DNA from: Aquificaceae bacterium
Lineage (GTDB): Bacteria > Aquificota > Aquificia > Aquificales > Aquificaceae
Length of the DNA stretch: 63,927 nt
Direction: 5' to 3'
Assembly: GCA_025062075.1 (NCBI GenBank)
Contig: JANXBA010000034.1
Location: 1-63,927 of the forward strand
The translations under genes and the position numbers were made by a program. Position 1 is the first letter of the stretch. Each line of letters begins with the position of its first letter. Positions 23,486 to 31,007 of the stretch are shown here, one piece after another. The notes under the pieces were generated by a model, which was given only the letters and a program-made list of their open reading frames with translations, was not told the DNA's origin and did not search any database.

Positions 23486-24326
23486 CGGCTCTGCCTTCGT
23501 CTACAGGAGCTTTCACGCCCTTCCGCCCTTGTCCACCTCCAAAGGCTTTCCTACGGGGGCGGTCTACGGCTTTATGAAAACTCTACTGGCTCTTTTCAGG
23601 AAGGAAAGACCGCGCTACTTTGCGGTAGCCTTTGACACGCCTGCCCCCACCAAGAGGGAGCACCTCTACAAGGAATACAAGGCGGGACGCCCACCCATGC
23701 CCGACCCTCTCAAGGTGCAGATACCAGTGATAAAAGAACTCCTGAGGCTCGCCGGTGTGAACCTCTACGAGAGGGAGGGCTACGAGGCGGACGACATTAT
23801 AGCCACCCTTGCGGAGAAGGCCACAGAGTCAGGCTTCTGGGTCAGGGTCTACTCACCTGACAAGGACGTGCTACAGCTGGTAAGCGACAGGCTGGTGGTG
23901 ATAAACCCCATAAGCGGGGAGACCTTTGACAGGGGCAAGGTCTTGGAGAAGTTCGGCGTGCCGCCGGAGAGGCTGGTGGATTATCTGGCCCTAGTGGGGG
24001 ACAAGGCGGACAACGTGGAGGGCATAAAGGGCGTAGGTCCCAAGACCGCGCTGAAAATCTTGGAAAAGTACCAAAGCGTGGAGAACCTTCTCAGAAACTG
24101 GCAGGACTTTAGCCACTCCTTCCCGCAGGCAAAGAGGGAGGGCTTAGAGCTGGCCTTAGAGCTCCTGAAACTCCAGAAGGTGGAAGACCTTGAGCTAAAA
24201 GAGGAAAGCCTAAAGCTAAAACCTCCAGCCACGGAGAGGTTAAAAAAGCGGTTAGAGAATCTGGAGATGAGAAGTCTTCTGAAGGAGCTGGACAGTCTGA
24301 CCAGCTTTCAGGGAAGTCTTTTTTAG
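23463..24326 (+). CDS. Stand-alone 5'-3' exonuclease (PolI N-domain / FEN type)
   Basis: A 287-residue protein equivalent to only the 5' nuclease domain of DNA polymerase I. It has LLDGSAFVYRSFHALPP, the metal-binding YEADDIIATLAE and SPDKDVLQL acidic clusters, and a helix-hairpin-helix segment GVGPKTALKILEKY preceded by GDKADNV. There is no polymerase domain. It would remove RNA primers and 5' flaps. Aquificae have a separate Klenow-like polymerase, so split genes are expected there. The stop interlocks with the convergent lapA-like gene (TTAG). Confidence 0.92.
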   Translation: MRVLHLLDGSAFVYRSFHALPPLSTSKGFPTGAVYGFMKTLLALFRKERPRYFAVAFDTPAPTKREHLYKEYKAGRPPMPDPLKVQIPVIKELLRLAGVNLYEREGYEADDIIATLAEKATESGFWVRVYSPDKDVLQLVSDRLVVINPISGETFDRGKVLEKFGVPPERLVDYLALVGDKADNVEGIKGVGPKTALKILEKYQSVENLLRNWQDFSHSFPQAKREGLELALELLKLQKVEDLELKEESLKLKPPATERLKKRLENLEMRSLLKELDSLTSFQGSLF

Positions 24327-24550
24327 CCCTTTAACGCTCTTGCCAGCAGGGCAAGAAGGTAGCCCGCCACGAGACCTGAGAAAAAGCTAAGGCTCACCAA
24401 AAAACCCAGCCCCACCTCAGGAAGGTGGTAGTAAACCCCTCTCACGACCGGGGTCAGGACCAGCTTCACCTTCTGGGGGTTCAGGAAGACCACGGTGCCG
24501 GACAGGCCCGCCACCAGCAAAAGCACAAGAGCACCGAGAAGAGCCTTCAC
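24323..24550 (-). CDS. LapA-domain small membrane protein
   Basis: A 75-residue protein with two TM helices (about 3-22 and 47-71). An F-x-N-P-x-x-V-x-L-x-L segment and LP-x-V-G-L-G-F-L-V-S-L-S-F-F-S-G lie between and into helix 2, the pattern of the LapA/YciS (DUF1049) family, linked in enterics to LPS assembly. It overlaps argH by 4 bases and is therefore co-transcribed with it. The functional assignment is weak at this length. Confidence 0.6.
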   Translation of the reverse strand: MKALLGALVLLLVAGLSGTVVFLNPQKVKLVLTPVVRGVYYHLPEVGLGFLVSLSFFSGLVAGYLLALLARALKG

Positions 24551-25923
24551 GGTATGCCCTCCTCCCTCTTTGCCACCTGGAGCCTTCTTAGGACCTCCTC
24601 CTTAGCGGTCCCTCCGTAGGTGCCCTTGCGGTCTGCGGACACCTGCGGGTCCAGAAGTCTCAGGGCGTCCTCCTCAAAGAGTTCGGAGAAGCGCCGGAGC
24701 TCCTCCAGGCTGAGCTCTTCGGGTTTTTTGCCCCTCTCCAGCAGGTAGGCGGTTATAGAGCCCACCAGGCGGTGGGCCTGGCGGAAAGGAAGACCTTTTA
24801 GCACCAAGTAGTTGGCAAGGTCAGTCATGAGCGCAAGGCCCCCGCTGGCACTTTTCATCCTGTCTTCTCTAAACTGTATGCCTTCCAGCACAAGGCTCAT
24901 GCCTTCCAAAGAACCCTTCAGGGTTTTGAGGCTGTCAAACACCGGCTCCTTGTCCTCCTGCAGGTCTCTGTTGTAGGCCGTAGGAAGAGCCTTGAGCACG
25001 GTAAGAAGGCTGACGAGGTTGCCGTAAAGCCTTCCCGCCTTTCCCCTGATGAGCTCCAAAAGGTCTGGGTTTTTCTTCTGGGGCATGATGGAACTGCCCG
25101 TGCACAGCCTGTCTGGGAGCTCCACAAAGCCAAACTCCTCAGTAGACCACAGAATCAGGTCCTCCGCCAGACGGGAAAGGTGCATGCCGCACACCGCGCA
25201 GGCGTAGAGAAGGTCCAGAAGGTAGTCCCTGTCCGCAGTTGCCTGCACCGAGTTCCTGCAAAGCCTGTTAAAGCGGAGGAGCTCCGCGGTGTAGAAGCGG
25301 TCCAAGGGGAAGTCCACGCCTGCCACCGCCCCAGAGCCCAGGGCCAGCGCATCCGCCGACCTGTATGCCTGTAGAAGCCTCCTCTCGTCCTCCAAAAACA
25401 TCTCCCTGTAGGCCAGAAGGTAGTGGGCAAGCCTTATGGGCTGAGCCCTCTGCAGGTGGGTATAGGCAGGCAGAAGGATATCTATACTCTCTTCCGCCAG
25501 TTCTACCAGTCTCCTGCGCACTTCTCCCAAGAGCCTGCAGACCTCGCGCACGCCGTCCTTTACGTAGAGCCTTTCGTCGGTGACCACTTGGTCGTTCCTG
25601 CTTCTGGCGGTGTGGAGCTTTCCTCCTACTTCACCCAGCCTTGATATGAGCTCCGCTTCTACGTTCATGTGCACGTCCTCTAACTCCCTCCTGAACTCAA
25701 AGCTCCCCTGCAGGACCTCTTTCTGGAGCTCCTGAAGACCCTGAAGAAGGCTCTGGGCTTCCTCTTGGGAGAGCAGGCCCGCACTCAGAAGGGTCTTTAC
25801 GTGAGCCATGCTCTGCTCTATGTCCCAAGGGGCAAGCTCTTTGTCAAAGTCAACAGACTGGGTGAAGCTCTCCACGAACTTGTCCGTCGCCTCTTTGAAA
25901 CGCCCTTCCCAAGGCTTTTGCAT
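24547..25923 (-). CDS. argH: Argininosuccinate lyase
   Basis: A 458-residue member of the fumarase/aspartase superfamily that splits argininosuccinate into arginine and fumarate. It has the N-terminal KPWEGRFKE, HTARSRNDQVVTD and the signature SSIMPQKKNPD. ATG 25923 gives the normal start (MQKPWEGRF); the longer in-frame extension has no family match. TATAAT on the minus strand ends 6 bases upstream with no SD, pointing to a leaderless mRNA. Confidence 0.97.
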   Translation of the reverse strand: MQKPWEGRFKEATDKFVESFTQSVDFDKELAPWDIEQSMAHVKTLLSAGLLSQEEAQSLLQGLQELQKEVLQGSFEFRRELEDVHMNVEAELISRLGEVGGKLHTARSRNDQVVTDERLYVKDGVREVCRLLGEVRRRLVELAEESIDILLPAYTHLQRAQPIRLAHYLLAYREMFLEDERRLLQAYRSADALALGSGAVAGVDFPLDRFYTAELLRFNRLCRNSVQATADRDYLLDLLYACAVCGMHLSRLAEDLILWSTEEFGFVELPDRLCTGSSIMPQKKNPDLLELIRGKAGRLYGNLVSLLTVLKALPTAYNRDLQEDKEPVFDSLKTLKGSLEGMSLVLEGIQFREDRMKSASGGLALMTDLANYLVLKGLPFRQAHRLVGSITAYLLERGKKPEELSLEELRRFSELFEEDALRLLDPQVSADRKGTYGGTAKEEVLRRLQVAKREEGIP

Positions 25924-25929
25924 GATAAC

Positions 25930-25935
25930 ATTATA
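25930..25935 (-). promoter_or_regulatory. -10 box, leaderless argH
   Basis: A perfect TATAAT on the minus strand followed by GTTATC and the ATG (6-base gap). A weak -35 CTGACT lies 18 bases upstream, within the inverted repeat at 25941-25960. Confidence 0.6.
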
Positions 25936-25940
25936 AAGGT

Positions 25941-25960
25941 GCTGACATGTGTCAGTCAGC
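25941..25960. promoter_or_regulatory. Inverted repeat, candidate operator between argH and the lipoate-ligase fusion
   Basis: GCTGACATGTGTCAGTCAGC contains CTGACA-TG-TGTCAG (perfect 6-base arms) and a wider GCTGAC...GTCAGC pairing. It spans the likely argH -35. Confidence 0.45.
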
Positions 25961-25974
25961 CAAGTCAAGGCCCG

Positions 25975-25988
25975 TGCTAAATTTAGCA
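25975..25988. promoter_or_regulatory. 14-base perfect palindrome upstream of the lipoate-ligase fusion
   Basis: TGCTAAATTTAGCA is a perfect palindrome 20 bases before ATG 26009. It could be a homodimer operator for the plus-strand gene. No gene lies in this 85-base spacer. Confidence 0.45.
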
Positions 25989-26008
25989 AAAACAAAAAGG
26001 AGGTAAGC

Positions 26009-28186
26009 ATGTGGCGGGTTGTATATACAGGCGCAAGGCCTCACCACGAGAACATAGCCTTGGACAGGATAATGTTGGACCTTATGGCGGAGGGGAAGAT
26101 ACCTCCCACCGTGAGGTTTTTGCAGTTCAAGCCAGAGTGCGTGCTGGTGGGCTTCCATCAGGCGGTGGAGCAAGAAGTAAGGCTGGAGTACACTCAGAGG
26201 GAAGGCATAGAGGTGGGCAGGCGCATAACGGGGGGCGGTGCCATCTACTTTGACGAGACCCAGATAGGCTGGGAAGTGATTGCCACTACCGAGCACCTTG
26301 GGAGCTCCTACGAGGAGCTGACCAGAAGAATATGCACGGGCGCTGCCAAGGGCCTGCAAAGGCTGGGCATAAAGGCGGAGTTCAGACCAAGAAACGACAT
26401 AGAGGTGGAGGGCAGGAAGATTTCGGGCACGGGCGGAGTCTTTGAGGGTAAGGCCTTCCTCTACCAAGGGACCGTGCTCATGGACTTTAACGTGGAGCGC
26501 ATGCTCAAGTCCCTGCAGATACCCGTGGAAAAGCTCACCTCCAAGGGCATAAAGTCCGCAGAGGACAGAGTAGAGTGGGTAAAGAGAGCTCTCGGCTACC
26601 TACCCCAGAAGGAGGAGGTCTTCAACGCCCTCTTGGAAGGGCTCAGAGAAGAGCTTGGCTTTGACTTTCAGTGGGGCGAGCTCACGGCGGAAGAGAAAGA
26701 GCTCTTAGAGTCCAGAAAGGACTACTACAGGAGCGAGGAGTGGGTCTTTGGCGTAAAGAAAGCACCTCAAGACAGCGAGATGCTCTTTGGCATATACCGC
26801 TGTCCGGGTGGGACCTTCAGGGTCTCCGCCAAGGTGGACCTCCAGAGCAAGGTGCTCCAGCAGGTGATGGTAAACGGCGACTTTTTTGTGAGGCCCCAGC
26901 GCCTGATTTACGACCTGGAGGCTTACCTCAAGCACACCCCCCTTCAGGAGGTGGAGAAAAGAGTGCGGGAGTTTTTCTCCCAAAAAGAGTGGGAGGGGCT
27001 AAACCTGAAGGTGGAGGACTTTGTAGAGGCAGTGCTCTTTCCCCTGCGTAAGGTGGAGGGCGCGGAGATAGGCATGGAAAAAAAAAGACTGAATAACATC
27101 ATCGCCTCCGTGGGGGGAGGGCTGGTGGAAAACCTCAAAAAGGCAAAGGTGATGCTCCTGCCCTACTGTGCCAAGCCCAGATGGTGCGACTACAGACACT
27201 TGGACGACTGCGGGGAGTGCGGGGGTTGCACGGTAGGGGACGCCTACAGACTGGCCTACCAAAAGGGCATGATTCCTATAACCATCACCTCCTTTGAGCT
27301 TCTCAGGGACACCCTTTTGTGGTGTGCCCAGAACGGCTACACCTACGTGGGTCACTGCTGTTATGAGTTCTACGAGAAGAGGTACGAGATATTCCGCAGG
27401 GCCTCGGAAGAGGGCGCCAACGGCGTGCTCTTTGACATTCTGGGGACCACCTGCTACAGTCTTGGGGTGGAGGAAGAGGAAAAGGCCTACCACGGGGAGT
27501 TCACTGTGGAGCTGGACCTTATAAAGGAAGACCTCTACCTGAGCCTGTCGGTAAAAGAGGACGCGCAGGAGCAGTCCCAGAGGTCGGAGCTGAGCTTTGA
27601 CTTCTCGCCCCACTTGGCGGACTTCAGGCCCAGCTACTACAAAAAGCCAAGGGCGGTGCCCACGCCTCAGGAAGACAGGACGAGAACCTCCATGCAGAGG
27701 GAGGTCTTCTTGGGCGAGGCCACCCTCGGAGAGCAGGTCGTAGGCTACTCAGAGGCTCTACAGACGCTCGCCCGCTGGATAAGGCAGGCGGAGAGACCTA
27801 CGCTGGTGGTAGGTCCCCTGCTCTTTTGGGACTTCGGGGAAAAGGAGCTCCAGGAGAAGGCCAAGGCCTTGAGAGAGCTGATAGAGAAGGTGGGCAGGTT
27901 TAATGTGAAGGTGCTACCCGACTACCGGCCCAAGCTCAAAAAGTACGACCCCTCCGTGGAGATGGACCCGCCCAACCCTCACCACGCGGTGCTTCACGGA
28001 GACCACGACCTGACGCTCTTGGTGGGCGTCCACTGCTACAGGACGGACTTCGTGATAAGACTGTTGAGAAAATACACCCAGACCAAGGTGGTGGCCCTCT
28101 GCGGGCTCTACGGACACCCTACCGCTCACCTGTCCACCAGCTTCACCAGTGCGGAGAAGATAGAGGACCTTGTCAAACTCCTTTAG
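26009..28186 (+). CDS. Lipoate-protein ligase A - DUF116 - CdhB-like fusion protein
   Basis: A 725-residue protein. Residues 1-250 form a lipoate ligase catalytic domain with RRITGGGAIYFD (71-82) and NDIEVEGRKISGTGG (129-143, catalytic K137). Residues 260-325 resemble the LplA accessory domain (GTFRVSAKVD; VNGDFF). Residues 350-505 form a DUF116 domain rich in cysteine (CAKPRWC, CGECGGC, HCC, TTC). Residues 575-725 resemble the CdhB/acetyl-CoA decarbonylase epsilon fold (LLVGVHCYRTD; GHPTAHLSTSF); this last call is tentative. GGAGGTAAGC precedes ATG 26009. It may ligate and process lipoate on GcvH-like proteins, including the LbpA proteins of the sHdr sulfur-oxidation pathway (inference). Confidence 0.75.
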   Translation: MWRVVYTGARPHHENIALDRIMLDLMAEGKIPPTVRFLQFKPECVLVGFHQAVEQEVRLEYTQREGIEVGRRITGGGAIYFDETQIGWEVIATTEHLGSSYEELTRRICTGAAKGLQRLGIKAEFRPRNDIEVEGRKISGTGGVFEGKAFLYQGTVLMDFNVERMLKSLQIPVEKLTSKGIKSAEDRVEWVKRALGYLPQKEEVFNALLEGLREELGFDFQWGELTAEEKELLESRKDYYRSEEWVFGVKKAPQDSEMLFGIYRCPGGTFRVSAKVDLQSKVLQQVMVNGDFFVRPQRLIYDLEAYLKHTPLQEVEKRVREFFSQKEWEGLNLKVEDFVEAVLFPLRKVEGAEIGMEKKRLNNIIASVGGGLVENLKKAKVMLLPYCAKPRWCDYRHLDDCGECGGCTVGDAYRLAYQKGMIPITITSFELLRDTLLWCAQNGYTYVGHCCYEFYEKRYEIFRRASEEGANGVLFDILGTTCYSLGVEEEEKAYHGEFTVELDLIKEDLYLSLSVKEDAQEQSQRSELSFDFSPHLADFRPSYYKKPRAVPTPQEDRTRTSMQREVFLGEATLGEQVVGYSEALQTLARWIRQAERPTLVVGPLLFWDFGEKELQEKAKALRELIEKVGRFNVKVLPDYRPKLKKYDPSVEMDPPNPHHAVLHGDHDLTLLVGVHCYRTDFVIRLLRKYTQTKVVALCGLYGHPTAHLSTSFTSAEKIEDLVKLL

Positions 28187-28194
28187 AGTTTTTT
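28175..28194 (+). terminator. Intrinsic terminator overlapping the stop codon
   Basis: AAACTC-CTTTA-GAGTTT with six Ts in total at its end. The hairpin covers the TAG stop at 28184-28186. The stem is AT-rich and only 6 bp, so strength at high temperature is doubtful. Confidence 0.45.
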
Positions 28195-28250
28195 CCAACA
28201 GCTTGTGGTATGGCTCTAAAGCCTTTGCGACTCTGCCAAAGGGTGGTGCA

Positions 28251-28256
28251 TATAGT
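28251..28256 (+). promoter_or_regulatory. -10 box, leaderless DegT-type aminotransferase gene
   Basis: TATAGT followed by 7 bases (GTAGTTT) and ATG 28264. No SD is present. A TTGCGA at 28225-28230 is 20 bases upstream, longer than optimal. Confidence 0.5.
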
Positions 28257-28263
28257 GTAGTTT

Positions 28264-29316
28264 ATGATAAGAATAGTAGAGCCTCGTTTTTCGGAAGAGG
28301 AAAAGCAGGCGGTTCTCCAGATACTGGAGAGCGGTCAACTGACCAGAGGCAAGTGGACTGCCCTCTTTCAAGAAGAGTTTGCCAGATACTTGGGGGTGGA
28401 CTACGTCTTTCCCGTGTGCTCGGGGACTGTAGCCCTTTTTGTAGCTCTCAAGGCGATAGGAGTGGAAGGGCAGAGAGTGGTCGTCCCTGCCATGAGCTTT
28501 ATGGCTACCATAGACGCGGTCTATCTGGCAGGCGGGATTCCCGTGGTGGTGGACGTGGATGAGTACTACACCATGGACCCGGACCAGTTGGAGAGGGCGG
28601 TGAGAAAATACCGGCCGAAGGTGGTAGTGCCCGTGCACCTCTACGGCCAGACCGCAGACATGGACGCCATTCTGTGGCTCTCGGACAGGTACGGCTTTTA
28701 CGTGCTGGAGGACTCCGCTCAGGCTCACGGGGCGGAGTGGAAGGGCAGAAGGGCGGGCGCGCTCGGGCATGTGGCCGCCTTTAGCTTCTACGCTTCAAAA
28801 AACGTGCCCATGGGCGAGGGCGGTGCGGTAGTCACCAGCGACCCCAAACTGGCACAGGAGGTAAAAAAGTGGATAGACTTTGGAGACCACCCCGCCTTTA
28901 ACGTAAGAATAACAGAGTTTCAGGCAGCCATAGGCTACTTCCAGCTCAGGAAGCTCCAGGAGAACAACCTCCGTAGAAGAGAGATAGCCCTGCACTACAT
29001 GCAGGCACTTAACGGAGGCTTCCTGCACCCTAAGGAGAGAAGAGGAGCCTTCCATGTCTACCACCTCTACACGCTACGTCATCCCCAGAGGGAGACCATT
29101 CTTCAGACCCTGAAGGCAAAGAGTATAGACGCCCGGGTTTACTACTCCTACCTCCTGCACGAGATAAGGAGAGCGGAGAGCCTACCCACTCCCAGGGCGG
29201 AGAAGTTCAAGAGAGAGGTCTTCTCCATACCCGTGCATCCCTACCTGACGGAGGAAGAGATAGACCTAATCGTAGATACCCTCCTGTGGGCGGTCGAGCT
29301 GGCCCCACAGCACTAA
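28264..29316 (+). CDS. DegT/DnrJ/EryC1/StrS-family PLP aminotransferase
   Basis: A 350-residue fold-type I PLP enzyme. It has GTVALFVALKAIG near 55-70, EDSAQAHGAEWKG (Asp that pairs with the PLP nitrogen), SFYASKNVPMGEGGA with the PLP Lys (the usual motif is SFxxxKxxxxGEGG), and an HPYLTEEEID C-terminus. Members aminate keto sugars for envelope glycans or antibiotics. The substrate cannot be deduced, since no sugar-modifying neighbour is present. It starts without an SD, 7 bases behind a TATAGT box. Confidence 0.9.
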   Translation: MIRIVEPRFSEEEKQAVLQILESGQLTRGKWTALFQEEFARYLGVDYVFPVCSGTVALFVALKAIGVEGQRVVVPAMSFMATIDAVYLAGGIPVVVDVDEYYTMDPDQLERAVRKYRPKVVVPVHLYGQTADMDAILWLSDRYGFYVLEDSAQAHGAEWKGRRAGALGHVAAFSFYASKNVPMGEGGAVVTSDPKLAQEVKKWIDFGDHPAFNVRITEFQAAIGYFQLRKLQENNLRRREIALHYMQALNGGFLHPKERRGAFHVYHLYTLRHPQRETILQTLKAKSIDARVYYSYLLHEIRRAESLPTPRAEKFKREVFSIPVHPYLTEEEIDLIVDTLLWAVELAPQH

Positions 29317-29324
29317 CAGGACTT

Positions 29325-29330
29325 TATATT
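29325..29330 (+). promoter_or_regulatory. -10 box, leaderless YkgJ-like gene
   Basis: TATATT in the 21-base gap after the aminotransferase, followed by 7 bases (TATCTGT) and ATG 29338. No SD is present. Confidence 0.5.
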
Positions 29331-29337
29331 TATCTGT

Positions 29338-30045
29338 ATGCTCTTTTCCAAGACGGAGCTCCTGGACCGAGAAAGGCACAGGAGTCTCAGGTGGGCGTGT
29401 CTGAAGTCCGCTTGTCCCCAGAGTTGCTGTCTTTTGCCAGACAGGACCTTCGTAGTGTTGGAAGAGGTGCAGGGCCTTGCTCGCCACTTTCCAGTGGTCA
29501 TAAACATAGAGCAGGAGGAGGACGGGAGAGAGAGCAAGCTCTTCTGTGCCTACTTCCGTCTTAGGGAAGACCCAAAGGGTTGCCTGTACCTGAAAGAGGG
29601 CACGGGCTGTCTCTTGGAGGGTGAAAAGCCCTACACTTGCAGGCAGTATCCCTTCTTCGTAAGGGGCGGATATCTTGCGGTGGACCTGACCTGCCCGGGT
29701 TTTTCTCAACAGGTGGGCGCGCCCGTATGGGAGGCCGAGTTTGTAAACCCGCTTTTTGAAAGGGACTTTTTTGCCTACTCTCTCCGTCTGGAAGAGGGTA
29801 AGGCCCGCACGCAGGAGCTCTTAGAGCTCCTTTTCAACCTTGGGCTGGTGGTCGGTGGCAAGATAAGCTACAAAGGAGTGGAGGTGTCCTTCAACATGGT
29901 GGACGAAAGAAAGCTGGCAGAGCTCCCCCCACCTACGCTCAGAGAGCTCATAGACAGAGGTTACATGAGCGTCATATACGCCCACCTTAACTCCCTGCAA
30001 AACTGGGAGAGGCTCATAAACAGATACCTGCAGAACTCCGCATGA
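29338..30045 (+). CDS. YkgJ-type cysteine-cluster protein (zinc/iron-binding)
   Basis: A 235-residue protein with a YkgJ/CxxCxxCC-like arrangement: CLKSACPQSCC near residues 21-31, then C (LFCAY), GCLYL, GCLL, YTCRQYPFFV and LTCPGF. The R-Q-Y-P-F after the cysteine is typical of the family, thought to bind zinc or an Fe-S cluster; no enzymatic role is firmly known. The stop overlaps rlmB by 4 bases, so it may be tied to rRNA modification (context only). Confidence 0.75.
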   Translation: MLFSKTELLDRERHRSLRWACLKSACPQSCCLLPDRTFVVLEEVQGLARHFPVVINIEQEEDGRESKLFCAYFRLREDPKGCLYLKEGTGCLLEGEKPYTCRQYPFFVRGGYLAVDLTCPGFSQQVGAPVWEAEFVNPLFERDFFAYSLRLEEGKARTQELLELLFNLGLVVGGKISYKGVEVSFNMVDERKLAELPPPTLRELIDRGYMSVIYAHLNSLQNWERLINRYLQNSA

Positions 30046-30755
30046 TAGTCTACGGCAAGAACCCGGTCATAGAGGCCCTCAGGTCAGGGAAGGAAGTAGA
30101 AAAAGTACTGGTGGCCCACGACGGCCACCCTCCTTACCAAGTGCTCAAGCTCTGCAAAGAGAGGGGGATAAAACTCCAGAAAGTCCCCCGCCAGAAGATT
30201 GAAGAGATGGCAGGCACCAAAAAGACGCAAGGGGTGCTCGCCCTTCTGAGCCCGGTAGAATACGTAGCGCCCGAGGAGCTCTTCCATGAGACGCTCGAAA
30301 AGGGCTCTTTTTTCCTCGTGCTTGACCACCTTACCGACCCTCAGAACGTGGGAAACCTCCTGAGAACTTGCGAGGTGTTGGGGGGTGTAGGAGCTCTCCT
30401 GCCAAAGGATAGGGCCTGTCCCATAAACCAGACGGTGGTCAAGGCCTCCGCCGGGGCGGTCTTTTACCTTATGCTGTCCAAAGTGAGCAGTCTCTCAAGG
30501 AGCCTTAGGGCTTTCAAGGAGATGGGTGGGTGGGTGGTGGTAGTGGAAAGAGGAGGAAAGAGCTTACAGGAGTTTTCCTTCCCGCGAGGTTGTGGACTGG
30601 TCCTGGGCTCGGAGGGAGAAGGCGTCTCCAGAAGCCTACTTGAGATGGCGGATGCGGTAGTCTCTATACCCATGCAGGGCAAGGTGAACTCGCTGAATGT
30701 CTCCTCCGCAGGAGCCATAGCCATGTGGCAGGCCTCAAGCCAGCTGAATGGGTAG
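30042..30755 (+). CDS. rlmB: TrmH/SpoU-family 23S rRNA 2'-O-methyltransferase (RlmB-like)
   Basis: A 237-residue SPOUT methyltransferase. The N-terminal substrate-binding domain begins IVYGKNPVIEALRSG (as in RlmB). The knot has motif 1 LDHLTDPQNVGNLLRTCEVLG, motif 2 LVLGSEGEGVSRSLL and motif 3 IPMQGKVNSLNVSSAGAIAMW with the SAM-binding NSLNVS. RlmB methylates G2251 of 23S rRNA. The start overlaps the YkgJ-like gene by 4 bases. A C-rich, G-poor region follows the stop. Confidence 0.93.
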   Translation: MIVYGKNPVIEALRSGKEVEKVLVAHDGHPPYQVLKLCKERGIKLQKVPRQKIEEMAGTKKTQGVLALLSPVEYVAPEELFHETLEKGSFFLVLDHLTDPQNVGNLLRTCEVLGGVGALLPKDRACPINQTVVKASAGAVFYLMLSKVSSLSRSLRAFKEMGGWVVVVERGGKSLQEFSFPRGCGLVLGSEGEGVSRSLLEMADAVVSIPMQGKVNSLNVSSAGAIAMWQASSQLNG

Positions 30756-30830
30756 TCCCAGACCAACAAACCATAACACTTTTCATACTCTCACACCTCA
30801 CACACTCGCCAGTCCTTACCCTCGCTAGAC
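30756..30830 (+). terminator. C-rich, G-poor region after rlmB: candidate Rho-dependent terminator
   Basis: Of 75 bases 32 are C and only 5 are G, directly downstream of the rlmB stop. Such C-over-G bubbles are typical of rut sites. It forms the first part of a 252-base spacer (30756-31007) without a convincing gene on either strand. Confidence 0.5.
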
Positions 30831-30906
30831 TCCTCGTAGGCATAGTCATAAACTCCTACCACATACTCAGAAAAGCAAGACGGAGAAGAGTTTGTTCATG
30901 TCTAAG

Positions 30907-30959
30907 ACAGCTTTGCTGTAAACGGGTGAGAAGAGGTATAACTTTGCCTACAGCTTTTT
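30907..30959 (+). other. Mutually exclusive stem-loops upstream of topA
   Basis: ACAGC (30907-30911) can pair with GCTGT (30915-30919). The same GCTGTA (30915-30920) can instead pair with TACAGC (30949-30954), which is followed by TTTTT (30955-30959). The layout resembles a small antiterminator/terminator switch or a late terminator for rlmB. The stems are short, so this is only a candidate. Confidence 0.3.
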
Positions 30960-30967
30960 CAGAGGTC

Positions 30968-30976
30968 TGTTACAAT
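30968..30976 (+). promoter_or_regulatory. Extended -10 promoter of topA
   Basis: TGTTACAAT (TGnTACAAT). The predicted start near 30983 gives a leader of about 25 bases ending in the inverted repeat CCTGT-TG-ACAGG (30995-31006) one base before the ATG. No good SD is present. Confidence 0.55.
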
Positions 30977-31007
30977 GCTATGGACAATTTCTCACCTGTT
31001 GACAGGC

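Noticed and set aside
30664-30849. Minus-strand small protein gene after rlmB
   Set aside because: It is partly antisense to rlmB, and its cysteine residues and length match no family I know; the G-rich strand creates Val/Arg/Ser/Trp-rich frames by chance.
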